Source: Pectinophora gossypiella (Eukaryota > Arthropoda > Insecta > Lepidoptera > Gelechiidae). Taken from it: a stretch of DNA of 64,000 nt. This document shows, in pieces, positions 55,125 through 64,000 of this stretch. The position numbers and the translations under genes were made by a program. Below the pieces are notes generated by a model that was given only the letters and a program-made list of their open reading frames with translations, had not been told where the DNA came from and made no database searches. The DNA lies in the NCBI RefSeq assembly GCF_024362695.1, contig NC_065426.1:7346236-7410235 (forward strand). Reading direction: 5' to 3'. The stretch's first letter is position 1. Every line of letters begins with the position of its first letter.

Positions 55125-55505
55125 TTAAGTCAAAGGTAAATTATGAAATTCTGACTACTAAATAACGACAGAGGGGTTAAAATGGCCACATCGAAGCAAT
55201 TCATCTAAGAAAGCAATATTGCAATTTGACATTTGCGCATATAAAATGTAAGTGCGCAATGCAATCATATGTCAAACAGCAATATTGCTTTCGTAGATGA
55301 ATTGCTTCGATGTGGCCATTTTAACCCCCCTGACCTAAAGGTGACTGGAAACGTTTTCTTTTTCCTATTTAACTTACGAATTTTAATCAAGAAAAATGTA
55401 ATAATAAGTGTGACAGGTTGCTTTTTTCATACAAATTCCATAGTGATTTCGTGTTTTGCCTTTTAGTAAATAGTAACTGATTTGCCTAGTTGGAAACTAT
55501 CGTAT
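55125..55505 (-). mobile_element. MITE-E interrupted by a full MITE-B (55172-55331)
   Basis: The MITE-E right end is at 55125-55170, the left part at 55335-55505 ('caggttgcttttttcatac', 'ttgcctagttggaaactatc'). Between sits MITE-B with both arms intact ('ggggttaaaatggccacat' / 'atgtggccattttaacccc'). Confidence 0.7.
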
Positions 55506-55714
55506 TATGTTGAAATCTAGTTTCTAAGTGTGAACACGACTCCGGGTATTACATGATGGAAGTTCATTCATTTTCATCAACATGAGAGACGAAGTATTCT
55601 TTTGTTATCAAAAACCCTTTGCGATAGAAAGCGATAGTAAGACACGACGCTCACTTCGCTTTAAAACCACTTTTGAAATGAGGAACTGTGCAGGCTACGT
55701 TCCTCAAAAATAAT

Positions 55715-55800
55715 ATAGATGGAAAGAAAGAAAGAAAGAAACATTTATTACTTCCGGACACCACAGACACAGACAGACAGGTACCTTACCACAGGACAGA
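55715..55800 (-). mobile_element. Repeat T
   Basis: 'agaaagaaagaaagaaacat', 'ggacaccacagacacagac'. The A-rich DNA to 55905 yields Lys/Asn-rich chance ORFs. Confidence 0.6.
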
Positions 55801-55929
55801 AACCACACGGAAATCAATAAGTGTACTTATTGATGAAAAAAAAGACAAAAAATATACAAAACAAAAAGAAAAAAAACCAAAATCAAAAAAATAATAATAA
55901 TAAAACTAAGTATTCTAAATGCAACGCAC

Positions 55930-55934
55930 TGACG
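55930..55934 (+). repeat. Target-site duplication TGACG, left
   Basis: Exact 5-bp match to 59918-59922. Five-bp, GC-containing duplications are characteristic of Transib and RAG transposition. Confidence 0.8.
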
Positions 55935-56604
55935 CACAGTGGTCCCATTTTGAAAATTTGTGGACATAGGACCGAAAGTCGGAATTTCGACCTGATTTGT
56001 TTTTTATAAGATAGCTCTTGACTAGACTAACAACTTTTATTCAGTAGACAATCTCTAGGATTGATAGTTTTCGAGAAAAAAAATATTGTTTATTTTTTTG
56101 TATGGAACAAAATACATTTAATTTTTTTTCTAGAGTTGGGCGCATTTGGCGCGGGTTTCGCGTTCATAGGGTGTTAGACCAATATGTTTTGTACCAAAAA
56201 CTAATTTTACCTTCTGCCGCCACCTGCCGCCCCGCGAATAAAGAGTGATTGAAAATCTCGAAATTAATTGCCGATATTTCGTAAACTACTTGCCTTAGCT
56301 GAATTATTTTTATGGGTTTGCTATGTATTACATTTTAGACAACTACTAAGTTCGTAAAAAGCAGCAAAAATAATAAAATTGAAACTTTTATTTTTTTTAA
56401 TATGATAGCTGACGAGTTTCAGAAACTAAGGGAAATAGTATTATAAGATGCAAATCGGTAAAGTATATCCTTAAACCTTTCAAAAGGTTAGTCAAAACAA
56501 CAAAAACACGCATACTTATGCATGCACCCTTTGAAGATAAACAAACAAATGAGTCATCATTATACTTTGCTCCGATTGGCTGTATTAGCTCAGGTAGCTT
56601 GGAC
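55935..56604 (+). repeat. Left terminal inverted repeat of the Transib element
   Basis: Begins with heptamer CACAGTG. By eye it differs from the right TIR by two substitutions (near 56134 and in the 'tatgttttgtacc' segment) and one T-run length (8 against 9) before the match decays at about 56600. No convincing RSS nonamer lies at 12- or 23-bp spacing. Confidence 0.85.
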
Positions 56605-56748
56605 GTATTGTGACCGCACCTAATGATGTAACTTTCAACGCACTATTGAAAAGTAGGTACATGATGTCGTTTGAAACATAAAGATGTATTGTAGCCCTGA
56701 AAAGGACTGTTTGTAACTGGGAGCTGGATTTTATCTAGCCATCGATTT

Positions 56749-56754
56749 TTTATT
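56749..56754 (-). terminator. AATAAA poly(A) signal overlapping the transposase stop
   Basis: On the minus strand the final GAA-TAA-AAA contains AATAAA, so stop codon and poly(A) signal coincide. The compact layout fits a transposon gene. Confidence 0.55.
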
Positions 56755-59124
56755 CCAGTGGATCAGAAATGTCTTCAGGTTCTGCTTGAGAGCATTCCTC
56801 TTCTTCAAAGTCAGGGTCCTCCAAATGAAGCAAATTAACAGCATCATCATATAATGACTGATGAGTTTCCTTTGAAAATTTCGGCCTTATTCGGGAAATG
56901 TGCGGGTCTGAACTTATTACAAGTCCGTGGAGAATGTCCTCGTTTGTTTTTGTGTGTTTTTCTCTCACATTTCTGAAATCTTTGTTGCGAGCTTCCGAGG
57001 CTTCTTCTGATAAGGTTCCTGTAAAAATAATACATATTTAATTAAGCGCGAAATAGTAAATAGATTATAGTACATTAAAATTACTAAAACTATCTAACAT
57101 ACCAATTGGTAGAAGTCTAAAGTAACTGCATATTTCTGCTCCATCCAGCAGCAGTTTATGTACACTTGCTGGCATATAGTACCATGGATACAAATGTTCA
57201 AATAATTCTGCCGTTTCTTTGCAATAGCTTCTGAACTTCTCAATATTGATCTTCTTTTCTGAAGCTATTACTTGTAAAATAACAGCAAACCGTAGAATTA
57301 AATTTTCATCAATCCCGGTTATTCTGGATGATCTTTTGTAGTCTTGGAAGAAGCGCCTTGCAGTATTTCCGTCATTTGTTGTTCCAAAACCCTGCAAGAA
57401 AATATAAAATTGTTTGAAATACGAAAAATTTAATTTCAAAATGTTTAAGGTCTTTGTCAATAAAGAAACAAAATAAGTACCTGTTTAACAATATCTATAA
57501 GGAGTCCCGTCTCTTCACGAAACTCTTGTTGCTCTTTCAATGCTTTGTGCTCCCCTCGTGCACTCCAGCGTTGAAAATCCATATTATAAGATATATGAAG
57601 CAGACACTCCATACATCTTATTTTCATATGTAGCGACGAAATTCCGTAGCGGTACAAATCATCGCGAATAGGTTTCATGGCTAAAAGTCCCAAATTGTTC
57701 ATCTCGCTTGGTTTTGCCAGACAAATGGGACACGTTGCTGCCGAAGGGACGTCAGCGATGACATTTGCCACTTTCCCATCTATCATCGTATCGTCATATG
57801 CAGTTCATGAACGATGTCCACAGAACCACACTGCGTTGGTACCAATTCTGAAATTTCGCGCTCCATTTCTAAGTGCTCTGTCTTTATAATTGAGGCAGTT
57901 TCGGAAATAAACGTGAACTTCACAGGTCTGCAATAAAACGTAGACGAAGGATTTGGGTTTTCCCAGATAGTCATCCCTGCAGAGTCAACCAATCGCAGAG
58001 GCACTATGCTTGTCATCACAAGAGCCGAATCATCAAATTCGAGATTCGATGATTTCTGTTTATATTGGCTCTGAGAAGATGATCCATCAAGGCCCCACTT
58101 CCATGTCAAGTTTAGCTCCGAAGAAGCTCTGATAGGTCCCATGTCTTGCATAATCCTTTTGATTGTGTGGTCCAATAGTCCTTGTAACCTACAAAGTAAA
58201 AACATAAAGATTGATAAAATATTGATTGTAATAAAATAAAAAACATTGATTGGACTCAGATACTGAATAGCAATTGCTTCTAAATAAAACATTTGATAAT
58301 TACCTGATGCGAGCACCTGTTTCTGTCACTTCCACGTGTTCTTCAGATGGGTAACACCGTTTTTTAGCCTCAAGAAGCTTCTGGTAAGATGGTAGCGAAG
58401 TAGAGCCTTCATCCAAAAGAAGCTTCCTTAGCACCAGATATTTCCATTTTGATAGATTAAGCGGTGTGCTGAGCGCTAAAGATTTATCTTCACAAATGGG
58501 CTTTTGGTTATCCGCTTTTTTAAATATTAACTTTGAAACTTCTTCCAATGAATCAGTGTGATTGCTAAGATGCTCTATAATTTTTGCCAAAGCCGATTTC
58601 CCATTTTCCTTTAACTTTGATATATAATAATACTGAAGTTCTTCTTCGGTATTTTCAGCCACAAAGGAGCTCGACCGTCTTTTCTTTTGCTTGTTACTTA
58701 AATCTGTAAATGGCACCCTTTTCTCTTGTCTAGACGAAGTCGATGCGTCTGTAGTGCTGACAGATTCGATCGGTAACTCAGCAATCGTATTCTCCGTGTC
58801 TTCATCAGGTGTTTCCCCAGGAATAGCCATAATAGCATTTAGGTCACATGTGTCACACATTGGCCATTTAATTGTTGATCCCAACCACTTGCGATTTCCT
58901 TCCCGATTCATAAATGTTTTTTCACACCTGTTTGCTTCAATCCACTTTTTAGTTAAACGCTTCGTGAATTCTCGGGAAAATTCCCGAATTTTTAAACGAT
59001 CACCTTCAGATATTTCGTTTGGTATCTTTGACACTATTTTATTTAGTAAAAGATCGTAATCTTTTAAATCACCACTTTCCCTTAAAATAAGGAAAAAATC
59101 TAAATAACTTCCAAAACCAGCCAT
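56750..59124 (-). pseudogene. Transib (RAG1-like) transposase, 4 exons, one frameshift
   Basis: Exons on the minus strand: 59124-58304, 58188-57481, 57391-57103 and 57018-56750. The three introns (115, 89 and 84 bp) have GT...AG ends. Without the extra 5 bp at 57785-57794 the exons total 693 codons. The start ATG sits in TTTGCAATGG. Landmarks: basic segment KRVPFTDLSNKQKKRR in exon 1; Asp308 in KWGLDGSSSQS; CRPVKF (360-365); MIDGKV just after the frameshift; CPIC (425-428); Asp515 in NDGNTARRFF; WYYMPASVHKLLLDG (578-592); acidic LSEEASEARNKDF (607-619) holding the catalytic Glu. These correspond to the RAG1 core RNase H-like D/D/E and zinc sites. Role: cuts both strands at the heptamer, with hairpin chemistry, in the nucleus. 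The ATCGT tandem duplication puts two stops soon after residue 406, so this copy should make only a truncated protein. An assembly error is the alternative. Confidence 0.88.
57785..57794 (-). other. 5-bp tandem duplication that breaks the transposase frame
   Basis: ATCGT occurs twice in a row on the plus strand exactly where the upstream frame (ending ELHMT) and downstream frame (starting MIDGKV) should join. No splice sites could remove it. Confidence 0.85.
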
Positions 59125-59243
59125 TGCAAATAGTAACTTCTATATCCTTTCACAGTTAAGGTTCAAGAACAGAATGGGGTCAAACAATTAGGTGTGTGAT
59201 ATTAATACACATGATTAGAACCTCATGACGTGACGGTACGCCC

Positions 59244-59917
59244 GGCGCCCGAGCTACCTGAGCTAATACAGCCAATCGGAGCAAAGTATAATGATGACTC
59301 ATTTGTTTGTTTATCTTCAAAGGGTGCATGCATAAGTATGCGTGTTTTTGTTGTTTTGACTAACCTTTTGAAAGGTTTAAGGATATACTTTACCGATTTG
59401 CATCTTATAATACTATTTCCCTTAGTTTCTGAAACTCGTCAGCTATCATATTAAAAAAAAATAAAAGTTTCAATTTTATTATTTTTGCTGCTTTTTACGA
59501 ACTTAGTAGTTGTCTAAAATGTAATACATAGCAAACCCATAAAAATAATTCAGCTAAGGCAAGTAGTTTACGAAATATCGGCAATTAATTTCGAGATTTT
59601 CAATCACTCTTTATTCGCGGGGCGGCAGGTGGCGGCAGAAGGTAAAATTAGTTTTTGGTACAGAACATATTGGTCTAACACCCTATGAACGCGAAACCCG
59701 CGCCAAATGCGCCCAACTGTAGAAAAAAAATTAAATGTATTTTGTTCCATACAAAAAAATAAACAATATTTTTTTTCTCGAAAACTATCAATCCTAGAGA
59801 TTGTCTACTGAATAAAAGTTGTTAGTCTAGTCAAGAGCTATCTTATAAAAAACAAATCAGGTCGAAATTCCGACTTTCGGTCCTATGTCCACAAATTTTC
59901 AAAATGGGACCACTGTG
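59244..59917 (-). repeat. Right terminal inverted repeat of the Transib element
   Basis: Reverse complement of 55935-56604, ending ...GGGACCACTGTG at 59917. The transposase promoter must lie within or next to this repeat, since only about 120 bp separate it from the start codon. Confidence 0.85.
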
Positions 59918-59922
59918 TGACG
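59918..59922 (+). repeat. Target-site duplication TGACG, right
   Basis: Exact partner of 55930-55934. Confidence 0.8.
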
Positions 59923-60125
59923 GCCCGATCATCGGCGGTGGAGTCCGGAATAAAAGGACCTCGCTCAGCATAAGTCGCGGCGTGAGCCACGACGCTGGTA
60001 TTCTGCGGGCCCTGCCGAGTGAGGCCACGGACATCGCGGTATATATGTACATAGATACATACTACTTAAACTTACTTACATATAATTATTTAGTATTACA
60101 AAATTATAACATGGCTATAGATGGC
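59923..60125. repeat. GC-rich dispersed repeat, split by the Transib insertion
   Basis: 'ataaaaggacctcgctcagc' and 'gtcgcggcgtgagccac' resemble 42615-42690. Its missing left part may be the sequence just before 55930. Confidence 0.45.
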
Positions 60126-60130
60126 GCTGT

Positions 60131-60277
60131 ACGGTCACGAGCATTAATATGTATACACTTTGGTACCATGTCACATTAACTTTTTTGACAAATTGAACTG
60201 TAAGTCTCACTAAATGTCAAATATGTTAGTGCGACAGAGTCCTAAAGTGGATACATTATATTGCTCATGACTGTACA
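60131..60277 (-). mobile_element. MITE-D copy
   Basis: 'gtcacgagcattaatatgta' to 'attgctcatgactgtac', almost identical to 31895-32047. Confidence 0.75.
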
Positions 60278-60338
60278 GACTTCCGTTTAACCTTCTAATT
60301 TCATAGATAACAGACATATGCTGAAAGCATTATACATG

Positions 60339-60763
60339 GTGTTAGTGTCATCGTAACGTAAACTTTGAGGGATAATTCAGATTCTTACATACATACATAC
60401 ATAAACTCACGCCTATTTCCCACCGGGGTAAGCAGAGACTATAGAATTCCATTTGCTTCGATCCTGACACACTTCTCTTGCTTCCTCCACATTCATCAAT
60501 CGCTTCATACACGCACGCCGGTTCAGAGTAGATCGTATTGAACCTTTTCTAAGGACATCTCCAATTTGATCATCGTAAGTCCTTCTCGGTCAGATGATTC
60601 AGATTCTTAGTTGATATCAAACTGAAATTTCCGTCGCAAAAGTATGGAACCGAACATAATTTAAAAGAACACAAAAATTTTCATTTTCCGAAACGAAAAT
60701 TCACTTGATATCAACTCTGAATCATGATCTAAATCATCCCCTCAGTTTTCATTACGGTGTCCT
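60339..60763. mobile_element. MITE-A interrupted by LINE-R (60386-60592, -)
   Basis: The MITE left arm breaks at 60385 and resumes at about 60593. The insert is a minus-strand LINE-R 3' end with its (TACA)n tail facing left. The flanks GATAATTCAGATTCT (60371-60385) and GATGATTCAGATTCT (60593-60607) are a 15-bp target duplication with one difference. Confidence 0.8.
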
Positions 60764-60777
60764 GTGCGTACTTGTAC

Positions 60778-60975
60778 GGGGTGTAAGTGACATCGTAACG
60801 AATACTGAGGAGGATGATTCAGCTCAATATTCTAAGTTAATATAAAGTGGAATTTTCCATCAGAAAAGTATAGAATTGAAAATAATTTGATAAACCCAAA
60901 AAACATGAATTTTGCGACGTAAAATTCTACTTGATATTAACTCGGAATCATGGGGGATGCCCCTTAGTATTTAGA
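60778..60975. mobile_element. MITE-A copy, right end eroded
   Basis: 'ggtgtaagtgacatcgtaac' at the left; the right arm decays after 'actcggaatcatgg'. Confidence 0.65.
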
Positions 60976-60999
60976 AGAATTATTCATCCCAAGCGCGAC

Positions 61000-61320
61000 A
61001 AGCGCTGAATGAGGGAACTCGTCGACCACGCCGTGGTCGATATCGGGGTGAACAGATTAGAAAGAAGGTTGAATTTTATAGAAAGTGAGTTGAATCTCTG
61101 TGAATATACGTCGTTCTCAAACAGGTCTACTAGCATTACATTAATGACGTCGATACTTTGTTCGCAGCTCTCACTTTGATTGCGTTGCGTTTATTGCAAA
61201 TACTTCCGCAGACCTGACAACAATGGCTGGGATACCTAAGTGTAGTTCGAAAATAGAACAGGGGTGTTAAAAGACCACATGAAGCAATTCATCTAAGTAA
61301 GCAAAAGCATTCGACTTTAT
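61000..61320. other. Repeat N scrap, unassigned DNA, MITE-B arm
   Basis: 61000-61052 is inverted repeat N ('gacaagcgctgaatgaggga'). 61262-61315 is a MITE-B left arm. Nothing else recognised. Confidence 0.4.
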
Positions 61321-61384
61321 AAGTTTGAATTCATGTTTTCCAGCATTTCTGCTACATGGGACTTAAACATATATAATACAATAA

Positions 61385-61695
61385 CAGCCTCCGTGGTCTA
61401 GTGGTTCGAGATCGATTCCCGATGGGGACATTGTCGAAATCACTTTGTGAGACTGTCCTTTGTTTGGTAAGGACTTTTCAGGCTTGAATCACCTGATTGT
61501 CCGTAAAAGTAAGATGATTCCGTGCTTCGGAGGGCACGTTACGCCGTTGGTCCCGGCTATTAGCCGTAAAAACACCTCCACCAACCCGCATTGGAGCAGC
61601 GTGGTGGAGCATGCTCCATACCCCCTCCGGTTGATTGAGGGGACGCCTGTGCCCAGCAGTGGGACGTATATAGGCTGTTTATGTATGTATGTATG
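61385..61695 (+). mobile_element. SINE-II copy with head deletion
   Basis: The head keeps 'tccgtggtctagtggttcga' but jumps directly to 'gattcccgatggggacattg', losing the anticodon-arm region. Body and tail are complete, with a (TATG)n tail. Confidence 0.75.
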
Positions 61696-61741
61696 GGAAT
61701 TAAACAAAGCAGGCGAGGGGTGAGTGTGTACTAGACACCTC

Positions 61742-61957
61742 TGCCTAATGTCAAATAGCAATATTACTTTCTAAGATAACATAACATAGTATCACGCCTG
61801 TATCTCCAGAGGATACTCCTCTCTCCTCTGTTATCTTAGAAAGTAATATTGCTATTTGACATTGACATTTCGCAGTTACTTTTATATAGGCGAAAGTCAT
61901 ATTGCAATATCGCTTTTTAGATTAACTGTTACAATGTGGCCTTTTTAACCCTTCTAG
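61742..61957. mobile_element. MITE-B remnant with inverted 35-bp arms around repeat K
   Basis: 'atgtcaaatagcaatattac' at 61749 and its inverse near 61845-61864 flank a 47-bp repeat K scrap. The right outer arm ('acaatgtggcctttttaacc') is at 61930-61950. Confidence 0.55.
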
Positions 61958-61964
61958 TTTAGAC

Positions 61965-62135
61965 TGCAATGGCCCTCATTCCCGCGAAATGCCTTTCGGA
62001 GGTGTGTGACCTAACCCGTATTCTTCGCGGGTTAGAAGGTTACACATGCGGTCGCTCCTACGAAACCGTACCTGTCAAATCTTCAAGTTAAATAAGCGGA
62101 CCCTGTGAGAAACGGGATAACGCTAGGATTTAGAA
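61965..62135 (+). mobile_element. SINE-IV 3' half
   Basis: 'cgcgaaatgcctttcggagg', 'acctgtcaaatcttcaagtt', 'aaacgggataacgctagg'. Confidence 0.65.
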
Positions 62136-62279
62136 CATAATCAGTTTTTTTTTTGCGGCCAGGGTGGTGGTATCACTGAAGGGTAACCTTGGGCACCCTC
62201 AGGCCTCCTCAGGCCCTCAATGCCCCTCATTCGTTCGGAAGTAGTTCACATTCCATATATGTAGCCCATGAATGGTTCT

Positions 62280-62410
62280 TCAATCGTGTGGGTTGTGAGG
62301 TGGATTACCAACCTCATCAACCCTGGTGTCAGGGGCTCATGTAACGACTACTTACTTACATCAGTAAGTAGTAACCGGGACCAACGGCTTAACGTGCCTT
62401 CCGAAGCACG
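62280..62410 (-). mobile_element. SINE-I 3' half
   Basis: 'gttgtgaggtggattaccaa' to 'taacgtgccttccgaagcac'. The head half is absent. Confidence 0.75.
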
Positions 62411-62519
62411 GAGTACAGTCCATGTGTAGCCCATGAATGGGCCAACAATATTAGAAAGGACAAATTGGACTCTCTGTCGGTTTTTACGACATACCCTGAC
62501 AAGATAAACAGCTGGACGC

Positions 62520-62685
62520 ATTTTATGCTCCTAAATACTTTATTGAGCACAATGTACACAAAATACAGAGATAAGGACAACATATACAGAAAAGCACAAC
62601 AGGTGGCCTTATTGCTCATGCAGCAATTTCTTCCAGGCTACCTTTGGGTACTGAAAAATTTTGTACAAATATAATAGGGTTGTGA
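62520..62685 (-). mobile_element. LINE family L 3' end
   Basis: Near copy of 2932-3090, including the preceding 'aatactttattgagcacaat'. Confidence 0.7.
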
Positions 62686-63045
62686 GTTCTCTCATTGTAC
62701 CTCTGTCTATCCCAATTGGGAAAATTATCGTCAGCTTATGTTGGACTATTCCAATACTCAACATTAGCATTCAGATCACGATTCTACGAACACCAGTTGT
62801 TATAGTCAGTAACTAGTATTGCGATACTGTGAAACTATTATTGGATATTACATAGCCCATATTGTTGCTATACAGTTCTAAATTTTCCATTCTCATAAAT
62901 AGTTATTAATTCGGTTAAGGGGAAGCTGGTGCCATGCAGCGGGACGTTTATATAGACTATTGTATTTATATGTTTTGTTTTTGTTTAATATACATATATA
63001 ATAAGTACATATATGAAGTCACGTCCGAATTGCCCCGTGGTCAAG
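62686..63045. other. No gene recognised
   Basis: 'aaggggaagctggtgccatg' at about 62920 may be a SINE-II tail scrap. Otherwise unassigned. Confidence 0.35.
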
Positions 63046-63200
63046 TTATTGCTTATTGAGCTCACGATACGAAGTTTCCGAGTTCGAATCTAAATGGGGA
63101 CATATCACAAATATCACTTCGTGATCCCTAGTTTGGTTAGGACATTGCAAGCTGATCACCCAATTGTCCGAAAGAAACATGATCCGTATTTCAAAGCGCG
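63046..63200 (+). mobile_element. SINE-I, eroded head and body
   Basis: 'ccctagtttggttaggacat' is intact. The head is decayed ('gagttcgaatctaaatgggg'). Confidence 0.65.
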
Positions 63201-63224
63201 CGTAATGCAAACGGTCAGGCTACA

Positions 63225-63455
63225 TGGACAAATTCAAATTCAAAAATTTCTTTATTCAGTAGGTAACATAGTTACACTTTGAATCGTCAATTTTTACATA
63301 ACGAACGATTACATGGACCAAGTTAGGAACCTTTGGCGGTTCAATAGAAACCCTGACACAAGGGTTGTTGAGGAAAATAATTAAAAAAAAAATCAAAAAT
63401 CAATCATGACTTTTTGACAGGAAATTCCATTTACGATGTCACTAACACCCTGTAT
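63225..63455. mobile_element. LINE-J tail (-), SINE-I scrap, MITE-A right arm
   Basis: 63225-63305 is the inverted LINE-J tail ('caaattcaaattcaaaaatt'). 63310-63370 resembles the SINE-I 3' end. 63370-63455 is a MITE-A arm ending 'gatgtcactaacaccctgta'. Confidence 0.6.
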
Positions 63456-63614
63456 GTCGTGTTGTCGATTGGTGCCAACATGGCAAACCAAAAAAGTCAT
63501 GTCGTTCTGTCAAAATACCACAACGTGATAAATTGGCGATGCACCCTAACATGGCACCATATTTTGACACATCTACGCATGTGTATTCCCATGCTGCAGC
63601 GTGATACCGCTATA

Positions 63615-63905
63615 TTCATCATCATCATCATCATCATCAGCCCATTAACGTCCCCACTGCTGGGGCACGGGCCTTCCCTATGGATGGATAGGGAGATCGA
63701 GCCTTAAACTATCACGCGGGCCCAGTGCGGATTGATGGTTATTTAACGACTGCTAATGCAGCCGGGACCAACGGCTTAACGTGCCTTCCAAAGCACGGAG
63801 GAGCTCGAGATGAAAACTTTTTTTTTTGTTTTCACCCATCCTATGACCGGCCTTTGCGAAAGTTGCTTTACTTCAACAATCGCAGGCCGAGCGCGTTAAC
63901 CGCTA
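63615..63905 (-). mobile_element. SINE-III copy
   Basis: A (CAT)n tail at the left, 'cgtccccactgctggggcac', central segment 'cggcttaacgtgccttcc', and the head partly lost near 63905. Confidence 0.8.
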
Positions 63906-63944
63906 TATTATATAATATTAAATATCTCCTATACTTAAACGTTG

Positions 63945-64000
63945 CCTGGAAGAGACTGCTACTTAGCAATAAGGCCACCTATTTTGTATTTTCCTGTTTG
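63945..64000 (+). mobile_element. LINE family L, cut by the window edge
   Basis: 'cgttgcctggaagagactgc' and 'gcaataaggccacctatttt'. Continues beyond the window. Confidence 0.65.

Larger units (their letters stand above)
55935..59917 (-). mobile_element. Transib-family DNA transposon, complete (3,983 bp)
   Basis: The ends are CACAGTGGTCCC and its exact reverse complement, flanked by TGACG on each side. Inverted repeats of about 670 bp enclose a single four-exon gene on the minus strand. The order is: right TIR, short leader, transposase, stop and poly(A) signal, left TIR. RAG1-like transposase, 5-bp target duplication and CACWGTG-type heptamer together identify the Transib superfamily. It is 0.5-1 kb longer than Transib elements as I recall them because of the long TIRs. 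Nearly identical TIRs and an exact target duplication point to a recent insertion. It landed beside a GC-rich dispersed repeat (59923-60060). Confidence 0.9.

Noticed and set aside
57677..57889. Plus-strand ORFs inside the Transib element (also at 58691-59059)
   Set aside because: Antisense shadows of the transposase exons.
59843..60052. ORF crossing the right Transib end
   Set aside because: Same peptide end arises at the left TIR; it is just the inverted repeat read through into flanking DNA.

Overview
The window looks like a stretch of lepidopteran (moth or butterfly) nuclear DNA. It is AT-rich, almost free of long ORFs and packed with short interspersed repeats of kinds common in Lepidoptera: tRNA-headed SINEs, 5'-truncated non-LTR retrotransposons with short-motif 3' tails, and many palindromic MITEs. 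No database could be searched. Family labels (SINE-I to SINE-V, MITE-A to MITE-H, repeats K, N, P, Q, R, T, U and Y) are mine and rest on copies compared by eye inside this window; ends are good to about 5-10 bases unless stated.

The standout feature is a complete DNA transposon at 55935-59917 on the minus strand. It belongs to the Transib family, the RAG1-like cut-and-paste transposons. A 5-bp target duplication (TGACG) flanks it, both ends begin with CACAGTG (the V(D)J recombination-signal heptamer), and its terminal inverted repeats are unusually long (about 670 bp) and nearly identical. A four-exon transposase gene carries the RAG1-like D...D...E landmarks. One 5-bp tandem duplication (57785-57794) breaks the reading frame. 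There is no RAG2-like partner.

Host genes are sparse. (1) A small secreted Kazal-type protease inhibitor can be assembled across three exons (24171-25864, +): signal peptide, six cysteines, predicted P1 arginine, 102 residues, with SINEs in its first intron and another retroelement end in its second. (2) A 50-codon ORF (54773-54925, +) encodes a probable single-pass membrane micropeptide with a good start context and a downstream poly(A) signal. (3) An exon-like block at 22294-22416 is bounded by splice consensus sites.

Layout: 1-22 kb is repeats and featureless AT-rich DNA. 22-26 kb holds the orphan exon and the Kazal gene. 26-50 kb is dense SINE, LINE and MITE debris with several nested insertions. 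50.3-52.6 kb is a 5'-truncated LINE with a 590-codon reverse transcriptase ORF and a C-terminal frameshift. 53-56 kb holds MITEs and the micropeptide gene. 55.9-59.9 kb is the Transib element. 60-64 kb is nested MITEs and SINEs.

SINE-I, SINE-II and SINE-III have different heads or tails but share one central segment, so they look modular. Insertions with target duplications (471-619, 45642-45942, 60371-60607) give a relative chronology: the MITEs were present before the SINE and LINE copies that interrupt them.
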